DNA from: Azospirillum brasilense
GTDB lineage: Bacteria; Pseudomonadota; Alphaproteobacteria; Azospirillales; Azospirillaceae
Direction: 5' to 3'
Assembly (NCBI RefSeq): GCF_005222205.1
Contig: NZ_CP032347.1
Location: 779,475-843,474 of the forward strand
Length of the DNA stretch: 64,000 bases
Of this stretch, positions 8,261 to 16,147 are shown piece by piece. Numbering within the stretch: the stretch's first letter is position 1; every line of letters begins with the position of its first letter. The notes under the pieces are model-generated. The model was given only the letters and a program-made list of their open reading frames with translations, did no database searches and had not been told where the DNA came from. A program made the position numbers and the translations under genes.

Positions 8261-9472
8261 TCAGCGCACGGATTCCGGCCGCATTCCGGATGCTTCCTGC
8301 ACGGTTCCTCCTGGCTGTTGGATCACGGTCGCCCCGGTCCGGGATTCGGCCCTGTTTTCGGCCTTGGCGTCGTTGCTGACCCGGTTGCCGGTGACGGCCT
8401 TGTCGATGCTGTCGGCGATGATGATGGCGGCCCGCTTGCCGTTGCGGTGGAAGACGTTGTCGCGCAGTTCCAGCGTGATCGAGCCGTTGCCCTTCTGGTG
8501 CTGCAGGACGCCGCCGTTGTTGTCGTAGAACTCGTTGTCGTAGACCCGGTAGGTCACGTCGATCCCGCGGTTCTGGCCGAGCGAGAGGCCCGCGTCGGCG
8601 TTGCGGAAGATGACGTTGCGGTAGATCTCGGTGCTGGACTTGGCCAGGATGCCGGCGCCGCGCGGGTTGTCGTGGATCAGATTGTCGTGGATCTTCAGCG
8701 CGCTGCCGGCCTGCCCCTGGTCGTGGTAGAGGCCGTGGGAGCGGCCCTCGCCGCCGTTGACGCCGTTGTTGAAGACCCGGTTGTGGGCGATCTCGCCGGT
8801 CCGGATGCGCCCGTTCCAGCCGGAATAGACGCCGCCGTCCTTGCGCCAGCCGTTGTCGGCGATGGTGTTGCGCGTGATGACCTGGTCGGTGTTGTCCGCG
8901 GCGTAATGCACGATCCCGTAGGCGCCGTTGCCGGTGATGGCCGACCCGTCGATCCGCAGCCCATCCGACGTGCCCTGTACGACGATTCCGGAGCCGCCGT
9001 TGCCCGCGACGGTCACGTTCGTCACCGACACGTTGCGCGCCCTGGGACCCAGCAGCAGGCCGGTGTCGGCCGCGCCGGTGATGGTCAGCCCGTCGAAGGC
9101 GACGTTCGTCCGCCCGTTCAGGCTGACCGCGACCGACGCGCCCCGCGCGTCGATCACCGGGGCGTCGCCCTTGCCATAGGCGCCGTAGGTGATCGGCCGG
9201 TCGGTGGTGCCGGAGGAGGAGGCCAGGAGGCTGCCGCGCCAGCTCTCCCCGCGCTCGAACAGCACGCGGCTGCCCGGCGGGAAAGCCGTGGCGTTCACCT
9301 TGTCCAGCGACTTCCACGCCTCCTTCGGGCCGCGGCCCGACCGGCGGTCGTCGCCGTCCGTGGCGTCGACGTAGAAGACCGGCGCGTCATCCGCGGTCCG
9401 GCGCGCGCTGACGAGCAGCGACGGCGCGGCGGGACGCTCGATGGCGGGGGGAGGCGGGGGCAGGTGATCCAT
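8261..9472 (-). CDS. Right-handed parallel beta-helix protein (pectate-lyase/epimerase fold)
   Basis: A 403-residue protein built of repeated short strands rich in N, G, I and V (for example NVSVTNVTVAGNGGSGIVV), the hallmark of pectin-lyase-like beta-helices. It aligns along its whole length with residues about 375-718 of the protein encoded at 12762-14918, sharing FYxDAT, AWKSL.KVNAT, VLFERGE, GRSHGLYHD (residues 243-251) and GAGILAKSSTEIY. The conserved His/Tyr/Asp block and the AKSSTEIY block are candidates for a substrate groove. No signal peptide or membrane segment is visible; the N-terminus has a proline-rich stretch. It could cleave, epimerise or bind the polymer made by this locus. 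Preceded by a small membrane-protein gene 19 bases upstream. Confidence 0.82.
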   Translation of the reverse strand: MDHLPPPPPAIERPAAPSLLVSARRTADDAPVFYVDATDGDDRRSGRGPKEAWKSLDKVNATAFPPGSRVLFERGESWRGSLLASSSGTTDRPITYGAYGKGDAPVIDARGASVAVSLNGRTNVAFDGLTITGAADTGLLLGPRARNVSVTNVTVAGNGGSGIVVQGTSDGLRIDGSAITGNGAYGIVHYAADNTDQVITRNTIADNGWRKDGGVYSGWNGRIRTGEIAHNRVFNNGVNGGEGRSHGLYHDQGQAGSALKIHDNLIHDNPRGAGILAKSSTEIYRNVIFRNADAGLSLGQNRGIDVTYRVYDNEFYDNNGGVLQHQKGNGSITLELRDNVFHRNGKRAAIIIADSIDKAVTGNRVSNDAKAENRAESRTGATVIQQPGGTVQEASGMRPESVR

Positions 9473-9491
9473 GGGTCCAGCTCGCGCGGCC

Positions 9492-9695
9492 TTAGAGAGC
9501 GACGCGGATCAGCGCGTAGGCGAGGCCCCAGGCCGCCAGCGCGCAGCCGGTGCACAGCAAGGCCCAGCCGGCCCGCTGGAGATCGAGCATCGGGGGGGCG
9601 ACGCGGTCCGTCGCCGTCGGGGCGGCGTCCGCCGGCAGGACGTCCGCAACCCCACCCAGCAGGTTCGGGCTGGCCGGCGTGGCTTGCTCGATCAT
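9492..9695 (-). CDS. Small single-pass membrane protein (67 aa)
   Basis: A 67-residue protein with a polar N-terminal half and one strong membrane segment at residues 43-64 (WALLCTGCALAAWGLAYALI). A clear ribosome site, GAGGAG, lies six bases before the ATG at 9695, which is preferred over longer in-frame extensions that have none. It is 19 bases upstream of the beta-helix gene on the same strand and is probably co-transcribed; it could anchor or help localise the beta-helix protein. I do not recognise a family. Confidence 0.6.
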   Translation of the reverse strand: MIEQATPASPNLLGGVADVLPADAAPTATDRVAPPMLDLQRAGWALLCTGCALAAWGLAYALIRVAL

Positions 9696-9845
9696 GGCGA
9701 TCTCCTCGGGGGGGGCCGATAAGCGGAGGACCCGCCGACCAAAACCGCAGCGTGTCCCTATTGCGGTATTTTGTGTTACGTCGCGGACAAATAAAGGGAA
9801 ATGAAAAGGGATCACGCTTAAGCGATCCGCGTACGATAAGGGGGC

Positions 9846-9880
9846 ATTCCAAAGGGAGGAATAGGCCTTCTCTTTGGAAT
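9846..9880. promoter_or_regulatory. Inverted repeat upstream of the small-protein/beta-helix operon
   Basis: ATTCCAAAG (9846-9854) pairs exactly with CTTTGGAAT (9872-9880), with partial pairing of the inner bases. It lies 150 bases before the small membrane protein and after the deacetylase stop, so it may be an operator or part of a terminator. Confidence 0.35.
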
Positions 9881-9924
9881 TGCCGAGACATCATCGCTCG
9901 GAATGCATATGAAAAGGGCATGAA

Positions 9925-9951
9925 CTCCCTCCCCCGCGGTGGGAGAGGGAG
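9925..9951. repeat. REP-like palindromic intergenic repeat, copy 1
   Basis: Arms CTCCCTC (9925-9931) and GAGGGAG (9945-9951) flank a GC-rich loop. Read on the minus strand, CCCTCTCCC followed by GCGGGGGAGGG matches the element at 45483-45505, so this is probably a dispersed intergenic repeat. A second small hairpin (GCCGGA 9962-9967 with TCCGGC 9975-9980) sits next to it, right after the deacetylase stop, and may serve as its terminator. Confidence 0.45.
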
Positions 9952-9988
9952 CCATTCATAAGCCGGACCGCTTATCCGGCGAGACCAC

Positions 9989-11029
9989 TCACCCGGCGAG
10001 AGCGCGCTTCAGGTTGCCGGCGCCGCCGCGCAGCAGGCGCTTGACGAGCTGCTGTCTGGCGGGGGCCGGACCGTTCTCGAAGCAAATCCGCTGGATGCGC
10101 CGCTGCGGACCGCCGCGGCGCGGCCAGGAGGTACCGAAGGTGAGGTCGACGCCGCTGCCGTACAGCTCGCCGAACAGCGAGTCGTGCAGCCCCTCGTCCG
10201 AATAGGGGAAGGCGAAGGAGCCGCAGCCGGGGCCGAACAGCTCCCGGATGCCGGCGACGCTGCCCGTCACCTCCTCCTTCCGCTGCTCCGGCGTCAGCAG
10301 ACGGTGGTTGGGATGGTCGAAACCGTGGGCGCCGATCGACACGCCCTCCGCCATCAGGTCGGTGATCTCGTCGCGGGTCAGGTAAGGCCGTTGCGTCGCC
10401 AGGAAGCCGGCCGTGTCGAACTCCAGCACGGTGGCGATCTCGTCCAGCACGGCGCGCTGGTGCCAGCTCACCTTCATGACGCCCGCGGCCGGATCGGCGG
10501 CTATGGCGCCGGCCCGCGCCAGGGTGGCGGCGCAGACGGCGCGGCGGGGATCGGCCTCGGGCAGCCGGCTCAGCCGCTCCGCCAGAAGGCTCGCCTTGTG
10601 CCGGTAGAACAGCGTCCCGTTGTCGAGGAAGTTCAGGTTGAGATACAGCGCCGGACGGATGCCCTTGCGGCGCAGGATGGGCATCGCCACCTCCGCGACC
10701 TCGCGCATGCCGTCGTCGAAGGTGACCAGCAGCGACGGCCGGCGGATCTCCGGCCCGCCCATGGCCGACCCGGTGACCGTGGGCAGGTCCGTCGGCTCGA
10801 AGTGCTTCAGGAGGAAATCAAGGTCCTCCGTGAACTCCTTGGGCGTGCGGGGGCGGTAGATGTGCTTCAGATGGTCCGGCACCGTGTCGCAGACGGCGTG
10901 GTAGACGACGGCCAGCACCGGGCTGCCATAGGCGTGATGGCAGGCGGTCCCCAACGGGTTGCGCAGCGTGTCCACCCACCGGAGCCGCCGGCCCAGCCCG
11001 CCACCGGAAATCACGTCGGCAACGCTCAT
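9989..11029 (-). CDS. Polysaccharide deacetylase family protein (NodB/CE4 fold)
   Basis: Carbohydrate esterase 4 protein of 346 residues, predicted to remove N- or O-acetyl groups from sugars. The metal-site motifs are present: TFDDG at residues 103-107 (catalytic Asp plus metal Asp), and H235-G-F-D-H239 in SIGAHGFDHPNH, the metal-binding histidines. FAFPYSD near 273 matches motif 3. No signal peptide is seen, which suggests action on lipid-linked intermediates at the cytoplasmic face or a non-classical location. GGGAGGA precedes the chosen ATG. The glycosyltransferase gene ends 38 bases upstream on the same strand, so the two form an operon. Confidence 0.88.
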   Translation of the reverse strand: MSVADVISGGGLGRRLRWVDTLRNPLGTACHHAYGSPVLAVVYHAVCDTVPDHLKHIYRPRTPKEFTEDLDFLLKHFEPTDLPTVTGSAMGGPEIRRPSLLVTFDDGMREVAEVAMPILRRKGIRPALYLNLNFLDNGTLFYRHKASLLAERLSRLPEADPRRAVCAATLARAGAIAADPAAGVMKVSWHQRAVLDEIATVLEFDTAGFLATQRPYLTRDEITDLMAEGVSIGAHGFDHPNHRLLTPEQRKEEVTGSVAGIRELFGPGCGSFAFPYSDEGLHDSLFGELYGSGVDLTFGTSWPRRGGPQRRIQRICFENGPAPARQQLVKRLLRGGAGNLKRALAG

Positions 11030-11067
11030 TCATGTCCTCCCGCGGAGAAGAGTCAGAGGGCAGAGGG

Positions 11068-12006
11068 TCAGAGGGCGTCCGCGCCATCGGGAGCGAGGCG
11101 CTTGGGCTGCATCATGGCGCTGTGGATCCGGGCCATGGCCTGCGCCTCGGTCGGCGTGCGGACCAAGCGGTACAGCATCCTCTTCAGGCCCGGCGGCGTC
11201 AGCCGGAAGCCGATCTGAAGGGAGGCGGTCGCCAGGAACTCCGAGTTGGTCAGGAAGCCCGACCGCCAGCACCAGACCCGGAAGGCCCATTCGTTGACGG
11301 CGTAGCGCAGCCCGCCACGGCGGACGCGCTGGGCCATGCTGGTGCGGAAGAGGAGAAGCGCCTCCTGCACCGTCTCCATGCGCGCCCCGGCCTGGAGCAG
11401 GCGGACATACAGGTCGTAGTCCTCCAGATTGCCGAAGCAGGAGCGGTAGCCGCCGATGGCGGTCAGCGCCCGCCGCCGCACCATCATGGTGGGGTGCGAC
11501 AGGACGCAGTGCCATTTCATGCCCTGGCTGATCTCTTCGTGCGTCTCCGGGCTGCGCTTCACGCAGGTGATGACGCCGGGGTCCTGCTCGAACTCCGCGT
11601 GCCAGGAGAAGGACGCGTCCAGCGCCCCCTGCTCGGCGAAGGCGCGCGCCTGCGTCTCGAAGCGGTGGGGCAGGCAGATGTCGTCGCTGTCCATGCGGGC
11701 CACCAGATAGCCCGTGCAATATTGCAGGCCATCGTTCAGCGCGCGGGCCAAGCCCCCCTGGTTGCGCCGCCGCACCACCACAAGCCGGCAGGCGTTGGAC
11801 GCCTGATAGCGGGCGATGACCTTCTCCTGCTCCTCCCCGATCCGTCCATCGACCACCAGCACGCATTCGCGCGGGAGAAGCGTCTGGGTATAGACGCTCT
11901 CCAGCGCGGCCTGAAGGTTGTCCGCCTTCTCGCCGGCGTAGGTGGCCATAAGCACGCTGATCGATTGAGTGTCCCGACCGTCCCTCGGTCCGCTCACGTG
12001 ATTCAT
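11068..12006 (-). CDS. Family 2 glycosyltransferase
   Basis: A 312-residue GT-A fold enzyme that transfers a sugar from a nucleotide donor during repeat-unit assembly. ISVLMATYAGEKADNLQAAL is the family start, followed by the acidic VVDG region near 50, NQGGLARALNDGL near 85 and the metal-binding MDSDD near residue 105. LEDYDLYVRLLQAG near 200 matches the ED-x-D-L-x-x-R block of GT2 enzymes. The reading frame stays open to 12477, but the upstream part has no protein-like character; GGAG sits seven bases before the ATG at 12006, so I choose that start. It is the first gene of the deacetylase operon. Confidence 0.88.
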   Translation of the reverse strand: MNHVSGPRDGRDTQSISVLMATYAGEKADNLQAALESVYTQTLLPRECVLVVDGRIGEEQEKVIARYQASNACRLVVVRRRNQGGLARALNDGLQYCTGYLVARMDSDDICLPHRFETQARAFAEQGALDASFSWHAEFEQDPGVITCVKRSPETHEEISQGMKWHCVLSHPTMMVRRRALTAIGGYRSCFGNLEDYDLYVRLLQAGARMETVQEALLLFRTSMAQRVRRGGLRYAVNEWAFRVWCWRSGFLTNSEFLATASLQIGFRLTPPGLKRMLYRLVRTPTEAQAMARIHSAMMQPKRLAPDGADAL

Positions 12007-12603
12007 ACCTGGTCTCCACCCCTCTTGTCGTGGCGACGCGGACGGCGTCCGGCGGTCCAGTCCTCGGGCGATGCCGGAGAACCGGACCACGGACACCGCG
12101 GCCCAGGGAATGGAGGCGAGTGCGTGCCGCCCACAGCCCCGCGTCCGCGGCACGCGCGCGGAAGCGGTTTCGGCGTTCCTTCCCCGGTGGCCGTCGGTCC
12201 GGCGCCTCTGCGGCGCCGGCCGTCCCGTCCTTGTCGTCGTTTTCAGTGCCGTTCTTGCCCTGCCTCGTCCCTTTCCTGGTCGGTTCTGCGGGGGCCTCCC
12301 TCCGGTCCGCATCCCGGACGAGCACACCCCTGGCCGTCGTATCGGCCGGTGCCGATGCACGCATAGGCACGGAATAGGTCTGTGGACGCTATCAAAGGGC
12401 GGATGGCGGGTAAACCTACATAAAGTGCAAGATAAATATCCCCTTCGCAGCGTCCCAAAGGGAAAGCTGTCTGCCACTTTGGTCGATTGAGGAGAAAGTG
12501 GGGGATGCCGCGCGTCTATTGAAGAAATAACGGCTGACTGCCATGAAACGCAGGGAAACGCGGATGAATTCCAGCATCCAGCATTCCGCAGACCGGCAGC
12601 CTA

Positions 12604-12618
12604 TTGTGCAATGCACAA
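12604..12618. promoter_or_regulatory. Palindromic operator-like site TTGTGCA-A-TGCACAA
   Basis: Perfect 7-base arms around a single central base, typical of a site for a dimeric helix-turn-helix regulator. It lies about 600 bases upstream of the glycosyltransferase start and 140 bases beyond the stop of the gene ending at 12762. Confidence 0.45.
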
Positions 12619-12704
12619 GAAAATCGGGGCCATAGATGAGCCCGGAGGGTCCGCCTGGCCAATCTTTACGGCTTCGTGTCGGATCCGCCAGGCGGAAACG
12701 CCAA

Positions 12705-12728
12705 CGCCCGGCCACAAGGGGCCGGGCG
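12705..12728 (-). terminator. Terminator hairpin after the CBM/beta-helix gene
   Basis: CGCCCGGCC (12705-12713) pairs exactly with GGCCGGGCG (12720-12728) around a six-base loop. On the minus strand it is followed by TTGGCGTTT. It lies 34 bases past the stop codon at 12762. Confidence 0.6.
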
Positions 12729-12761
12729 CGGACGTTGCCGAAGGGGCGGAACCGCCGATCG

Positions 12762-14918
12762 TCAGATGATCGGGTTGGCCTTGGAGACCGTGGAGATGGT
12801 GTTGTTGGTCACCGTCTGCTTGATGCTGTCGGCGATGTTGATCGCCGCACGGCCGTTGTTGTTGTAGAAGGTGTTGTCGTACAGGCTCAGCGTGATCGAC
12901 CCGCTGCCCTTCAGGTGCTCCAGGATGCCGCCGTTGTTGTTGAAGATCTCGTTGCCGTAGATCTTGTAGGTGACGTTGGTGCTCTGGTTCTGGCCGATCG
13001 AGATGCCGACGTTCGAGTTGCCGTAGATCGTGTTGTTGTAGATCTCGGTGCTCGACTTGGCGAGGATGCCGGCGCCGCGCGGGTTCGAGTAGATCACGTT
13101 GTCGTGGATCTTCAGCGTGCTGTTGGCCTGGCTGTGGTCGTGGTACAGGCCATGCGACCGGCCGTCGCCGCCGCCGCTGCCGTTGTTGAAGATCGTGTTG
13201 CCGGCGATCTCGCCGCTCAGGATGCGGCCGTTCCAGCCCGAATACACCGCATCGGTCCGCCAGCCGTTGTCGCTGATGATGTTGTTGGTGAAGTACTGGT
13301 TGGCGTTGTCGGCGGAGTAGTGGACGAGGCCGTAACCGCCGTTGCCGTCGATCGTGGAATGATCGATGCGCAGGTTGTTGGACGTCCCGCTGATCACCAC
13401 GCCCGAACCGCGGTTGTCGATGATCTGGGAGTTGGTGACCTTCACGTTGTTGGCGCCGCCGTTGAGCAGCAGGCCGGTGTCGTTCGAACCCGTCATCGTC
13501 AGGTTGTCGAACGTGATGTTGTCCTTGTTGTTCAGGCTGACCGCGAAGCTGGCGCCGCTCTTGGCCTTGATGACCGGATCGGCGCCGGTGCCGTAGGCGC
13601 CGTAGATGATCGGCTTGTCGGCGGTGCCGGAGGTCGAGACCAGCAGGCTGTCGGTCCAGGTCTCGCCGCGCTCGAACAGGACCAGCGAGCCGGCGGCGAA
13701 GTTGGTCGCGTTCACCTTGGCCAGCGACTTCCAGGCCTGGTTCGGGTTGTTGCCCGAGTTGCTGTCGTTGCCGTGCGTCGCGTCGATGTAGAAGACCTGC
13801 GAGGCCGGGGTCGCCGGGTAATCCGACGTGCCGCCGCTCGGGTTCGACGGGGCGGGCGGGGCCGTCGGCGTGGTCGGCGTGGTGGGGGTGGTCGGCGTGG
13901 TCGGCGTCGTGGTCGAGGAGGGGAAGAACTCCTTCGGCGCGGCGACGACCAGAGTGCCGTCCCACCACATGCCGGACTGGCCCTTGACCACGTCCTTACC
14001 GTCCAGCGCGCCCTTGTCATAGGTGACGGAGGCGTCGGTCGGATTGACGGCGTTGCCGTTGATGGTGATCTTGTTGACGATCAGGTTGCGGTCCTGACCG
14101 TTCGCCACGCCATCGTTGTCGTACTGGATCTGGACCTTGTGGGCCTGACCGGGGGCGATGTCGGCAGTGAAGCTGTAGTCCTTGGCGGCGGTGCCGGCGG
14201 AACCCTCGCCGATGACCTTGCCGTCCACCATCACCTTGAAGTGCGGGGCGACGCCGCCCGCCACGTTGCCGGCGGCGTTGACGACGATCTTCGTCGCACC
14301 GGTCACCGCCTCGGCCGTCGCGGCGGGGAAGAACTCCTTCGGCGCGGCAACGACCAGCGTGCCGTCCCACCACATGCCGGACTGGCCCTTGACCACGTCC
14401 TTGCCGTCCAGCGCGCCCTTGTCGTAGGTCACGGACGGGTCGGTCGCGTCGAGCGCGTGGCCGTTGATGGTGATCTTGTTGACGATCAGGTTGCGGTCCT
14501 GACCGTTCGCCACGCCGTCGTTGTCGTACTGGATCTGGATCTTGTGCGCCTGATCCGCCGTGACGTTGGCGTTGAAGGTGAAGTCCTTGGCGTCGGTGCC
14601 CGCGGAGCCTTCACCGATGACCTTGCCGTCCACCATCACCTTGAAGTGCGGGGCGATGCCGCCCGCCACGTTGCCGGCGGCGTTGATGACGATCTTCGTG
14701 GCGTTGTCCGCGGTCGCGGCGGCGTCGGCCAGGGCCAGCGGCTGCGCGCTCTGCAGGGCCTGCGCCTGGAGGAGGGAGGCCGGCGTCGCGAAGGGATCGG
14801 CGGTGGACACAGCGGTCTCGCTGATGGTCAGATGCGCCGTGTCGGCGCCGAGATCACCGGCGTAGTTGGTGTGGTCGGTCAGATCCTGATGATGAAGGTC
14901 GATACCCAGATCGTCCAT
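12762..14918 (-). CDS. Extracellular-type protein with two carbohydrate-binding modules and a right-handed beta-helix
   Basis: A 718-residue protein. After an unusual acidic N-terminus (MDDLGIDLHH...) come two nearly identical domains at residues 75-198 and 210-333, each with KIVxNAAGNVAGG, VMVDGKVIGEGSAGT, IQYDNDGVANGQDRN and GMWWDGTLVVAAPKEFFP. These look like the calcium-dependent xylan-binding modules (CBM36/60 type). A Pro-Thr linker (about 336-357) leads to a parallel beta-helix (about 375-718) homologous to the whole protein at 8261-9472, including GRSHGLYHD near 590. There is no Sec signal peptide, so secretion by a type I or other route is inferred. It probably binds and may modify cell-surface polysaccharide. 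The ATG at 14918 is preferred; a start 20 codons earlier would add protein that looks unrelated. Confidence 0.82.
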   Translation of the reverse strand: MDDLGIDLHHQDLTDHTNYAGDLGADTAHLTISETAVSTADPFATPASLLQAQALQSAQPLALADAAATADNATKIVINAAGNVAGGIAPHFKVMVDGKVIGEGSAGTDAKDFTFNANVTADQAHKIQIQYDNDGVANGQDRNLIVNKITINGHALDATDPSVTYDKGALDGKDVVKGQSGMWWDGTLVVAAPKEFFPAATAEAVTGATKIVVNAAGNVAGGVAPHFKVMVDGKVIGEGSAGTAAKDYSFTADIAPGQAHKVQIQYDNDGVANGQDRNLIVNKITINGNAVNPTDASVTYDKGALDGKDVVKGQSGMWWDGTLVVAAPKEFFPSSTTTPTTPTTPTTPTTPTAPPAPSNPSGGTSDYPATPASQVFYIDATHGNDSNSGNNPNQAWKSLAKVNATNFAAGSLVLFERGETWTDSLLVSTSGTADKPIIYGAYGTGADPVIKAKSGASFAVSLNNKDNITFDNLTMTGSNDTGLLLNGGANNVKVTNSQIIDNRGSGVVISGTSNNLRIDHSTIDGNGGYGLVHYSADNANQYFTNNIISDNGWRTDAVYSGWNGRILSGEIAGNTIFNNGSGGGDGRSHGLYHDHSQANSTLKIHDNVIYSNPRGAGILAKSSTEIYNNTIYGNSNVGISIGQNQSTNVTYKIYGNEIFNNNGGILEHLKGSGSITLSLYDNTFYNNNGRAAINIADSIKQTVTNNTISTVSKANPII
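13920..14696 (-). repeat. Tandem duplication of a carbohydrate-binding module (405-base period)
   Basis: Two copies, 14325-14696 and 13920-14291, encode the two modules of the preceding gene. The copies are very similar at DNA level, including long identical stretches across IQYDNDGVANGQDRNLIVNK and DKGALDGKDVVKGQSGMW, which suggests a recent duplication or ongoing gene conversion. Confidence 0.85.
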
Positions 14919-15348
14919 GGTCTGCACTCTCTTGCTTGTGGGGACGCCACCACGTTGGGTGGCCAGCGGGGCCGGCACGCGGTCGGTGCGTCCCCTTCCT
15001 TTCGGTTAGCGTCATCGCCTTTTGGCTTACCCCTTAAGACTAGCGGCTTCGCTGTGGCCTTAAATGGGACGATTTTAGGATAATAAATCTCAAATGCGTG
15101 ATATTTGGATCACAGTGAGGCTGATCCGCACTGGTGGCGCGCGGTCTGCCGCTGCAACCGCGGGGAAAAGCGTCGCCGTCACCCGCCGCGGCGACGGGAC
15201 TGAACGGCGCGATGCGCAGCCAAGAATGGCGGGGCTGCGGACAAAAAGGAGGATGGTTCCGGAATCAGGCCATCCATTGACTCGGGTCAATCCGCCGGGG
15301 CCGGTCCGAGCGTAGCCTTCCTCCATGCATTGCTAAGGAGAAGGTGAC
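14919..15348. other. Divergent intergenic region
   Basis: About 430 bases between the CBM/beta-helix gene and the small protein at 15349. The 15000-15110 part is AT-rich and is the likely promoter area of the minus-strand gene. A GC-rich inverted repeat (CGTCGCC 15171-15177 with GGCGACG 15190-15196) lies on the other side. No gene is supported. Confidence 0.5.
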
Positions 15349-15495
15349 ATGGAGACGATGGTCTTTCTGGTGCTGGCGCTTCTGCTGACCGGCTTCCTGA
15401 CGGCGCTGTCGGTGCTGGGCATGGCCACGCTGCACGCCACGGCGCGGGTCATTCTTCCGGCCCGCCGCTCGGCGGCTCCCGTCCGGGTGTCCTGA
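15349..15495 (+). CDS. Small membrane protein (48 aa)
   Basis: A 48-codon reading frame begins METMVFLVLALLLTGF, one membrane helix over residues 4-31 followed by a basic tail (ARVILPARR). A strong ribosome site (AAGGAGAAGG) precedes the ATG by five bases, which is the main reason to believe it is translated. It is isolated between minus-strand genes and ends 22 bases before the convergent end of the Lrp-type regulator. No family recognised. Confidence 0.55.
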   Translation: METMVFLVLALLLTGFLTALSVLGMATLHATARVILPARRSAAPVRVS

Positions 15496-15517
15496 CCGGG
15501 TGCCTATGTGACAGGTG

Positions 15518-15979
15518 TCAGAGGGGGAGGGGGCCGTCGTTCTTGACCTCCTCCATCACCGCGTAGGTGCGCGTCTCCCGGACGCCGGGCAGCGACAGCA
15601 GCACATCCCCCAGGAACCGCCGGTAGGCCGCCATGTCGGCCACCCGCGTCTTGACCAGATAGTCGAACCCGCCGGCCACCATGTGGCATTCCAGGACCTC
15701 CGGCGCGTGTCGGATGGCCTGGGCGAAGCGGTCGAACACGTCGGGCGTCGTCTTGTCGAGCAGCACCTCGACGAACACCATCAGCCCGAAGCCCAACCGG
15801 TGCGGATCGAGCCGCGCCGTGAACCCCGTGACATAGCCGTCCTTCAGCAACCGCCGCATCCGCTCGCCGGCGGTCGTGGGCGACAGGCCGACCCGCTCCG
15901 CCAGATCCACGGCGGAAATCCGCCCGTCCATCTGCAAAATCGCCAGGATGCGCCGGTCGGTCCGGTCAAGCTCCGTCAT
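15518..15979 (-). CDS. putR: Lrp/AsnC family regulator, probable proline-responsive activator of putA
   Basis: A 153-residue protein with an N-terminal winged helix-turn-helix (LDRTDRRILAILQMDGRISAVDLAERVGLSP, written here in its standard Lrp layout over residues 4-34) and a C-terminal RAM ligand-binding domain (FVEVLLD...VLECHMVAGGFDYLVK). It is transcribed away from proC and putA. In rhizobia and related alphaproteobacteria an Lrp-type PutR sits divergently from putA and activates it with proline; the arrangement here, together with a PutA lacking its own DNA-binding domain, supports the same role. The start MTELDRTD is taken because the longer in-frame extension is out of family. Confidence 0.82.
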   Translation of the reverse strand: MTELDRTDRRILAILQMDGRISAVDLAERVGLSPTTAGERMRRLLKDGYVTGFTARLDPHRLGFGLMVFVEVLLDKTTPDVFDRFAQAIRHAPEVLECHMVAGGFDYLVKTRVADMAAYRRFLGDVLLSLPGVRETRTYAVMEEVKNDGPLPL

Positions 15980-16147
15980 TTTCGCGCTCCATGCCGCCTT
16001 TAGCCGTTGATATCGCGGATGTGAGGCGAAAACAACCGTGGAGGCACGGCGGACTCCGCGATAGTCTGCGGATGCCGCAGTGGAACAAGCAAAACAAAGC
16101 GAACACGGCGGCCTTGAGAAGACGAATTGGATCGGGTGAGAGACACC

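Larger units (their letters stand above)
12007..12761. other. Long non-coding region between the glycosyltransferase and the CBM/beta-helix gene
   Basis: About 750 bases. Several frames are open through 12030-12370 because of high GC, but none has a good ribosome site or recognisable protein. From 12360 to 12640 the base composition drops and a palindrome (12604-12618) and a long-range dyad are present: TCCGCCTGGC at 12650-12659 with its complement at 12687-12696. It should contain the glycosyltransferase promoter and a long leader. Confidence 0.5.

Noticed and set aside
12007..12477. N-terminal extension of the glycosyltransferase frame
   Set aside because: The extra 157 residues are basic and disordered with no domain, while a ribosome site and family start occur at 12006.
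13856..13920. Short-period GGTGGTCGGCGTGGTCGGCGT-like DNA repeat
   Set aside because: It is the Pro-Thr linker of the CBM/beta-helix protein, not a CRISPR or minisatellite array.
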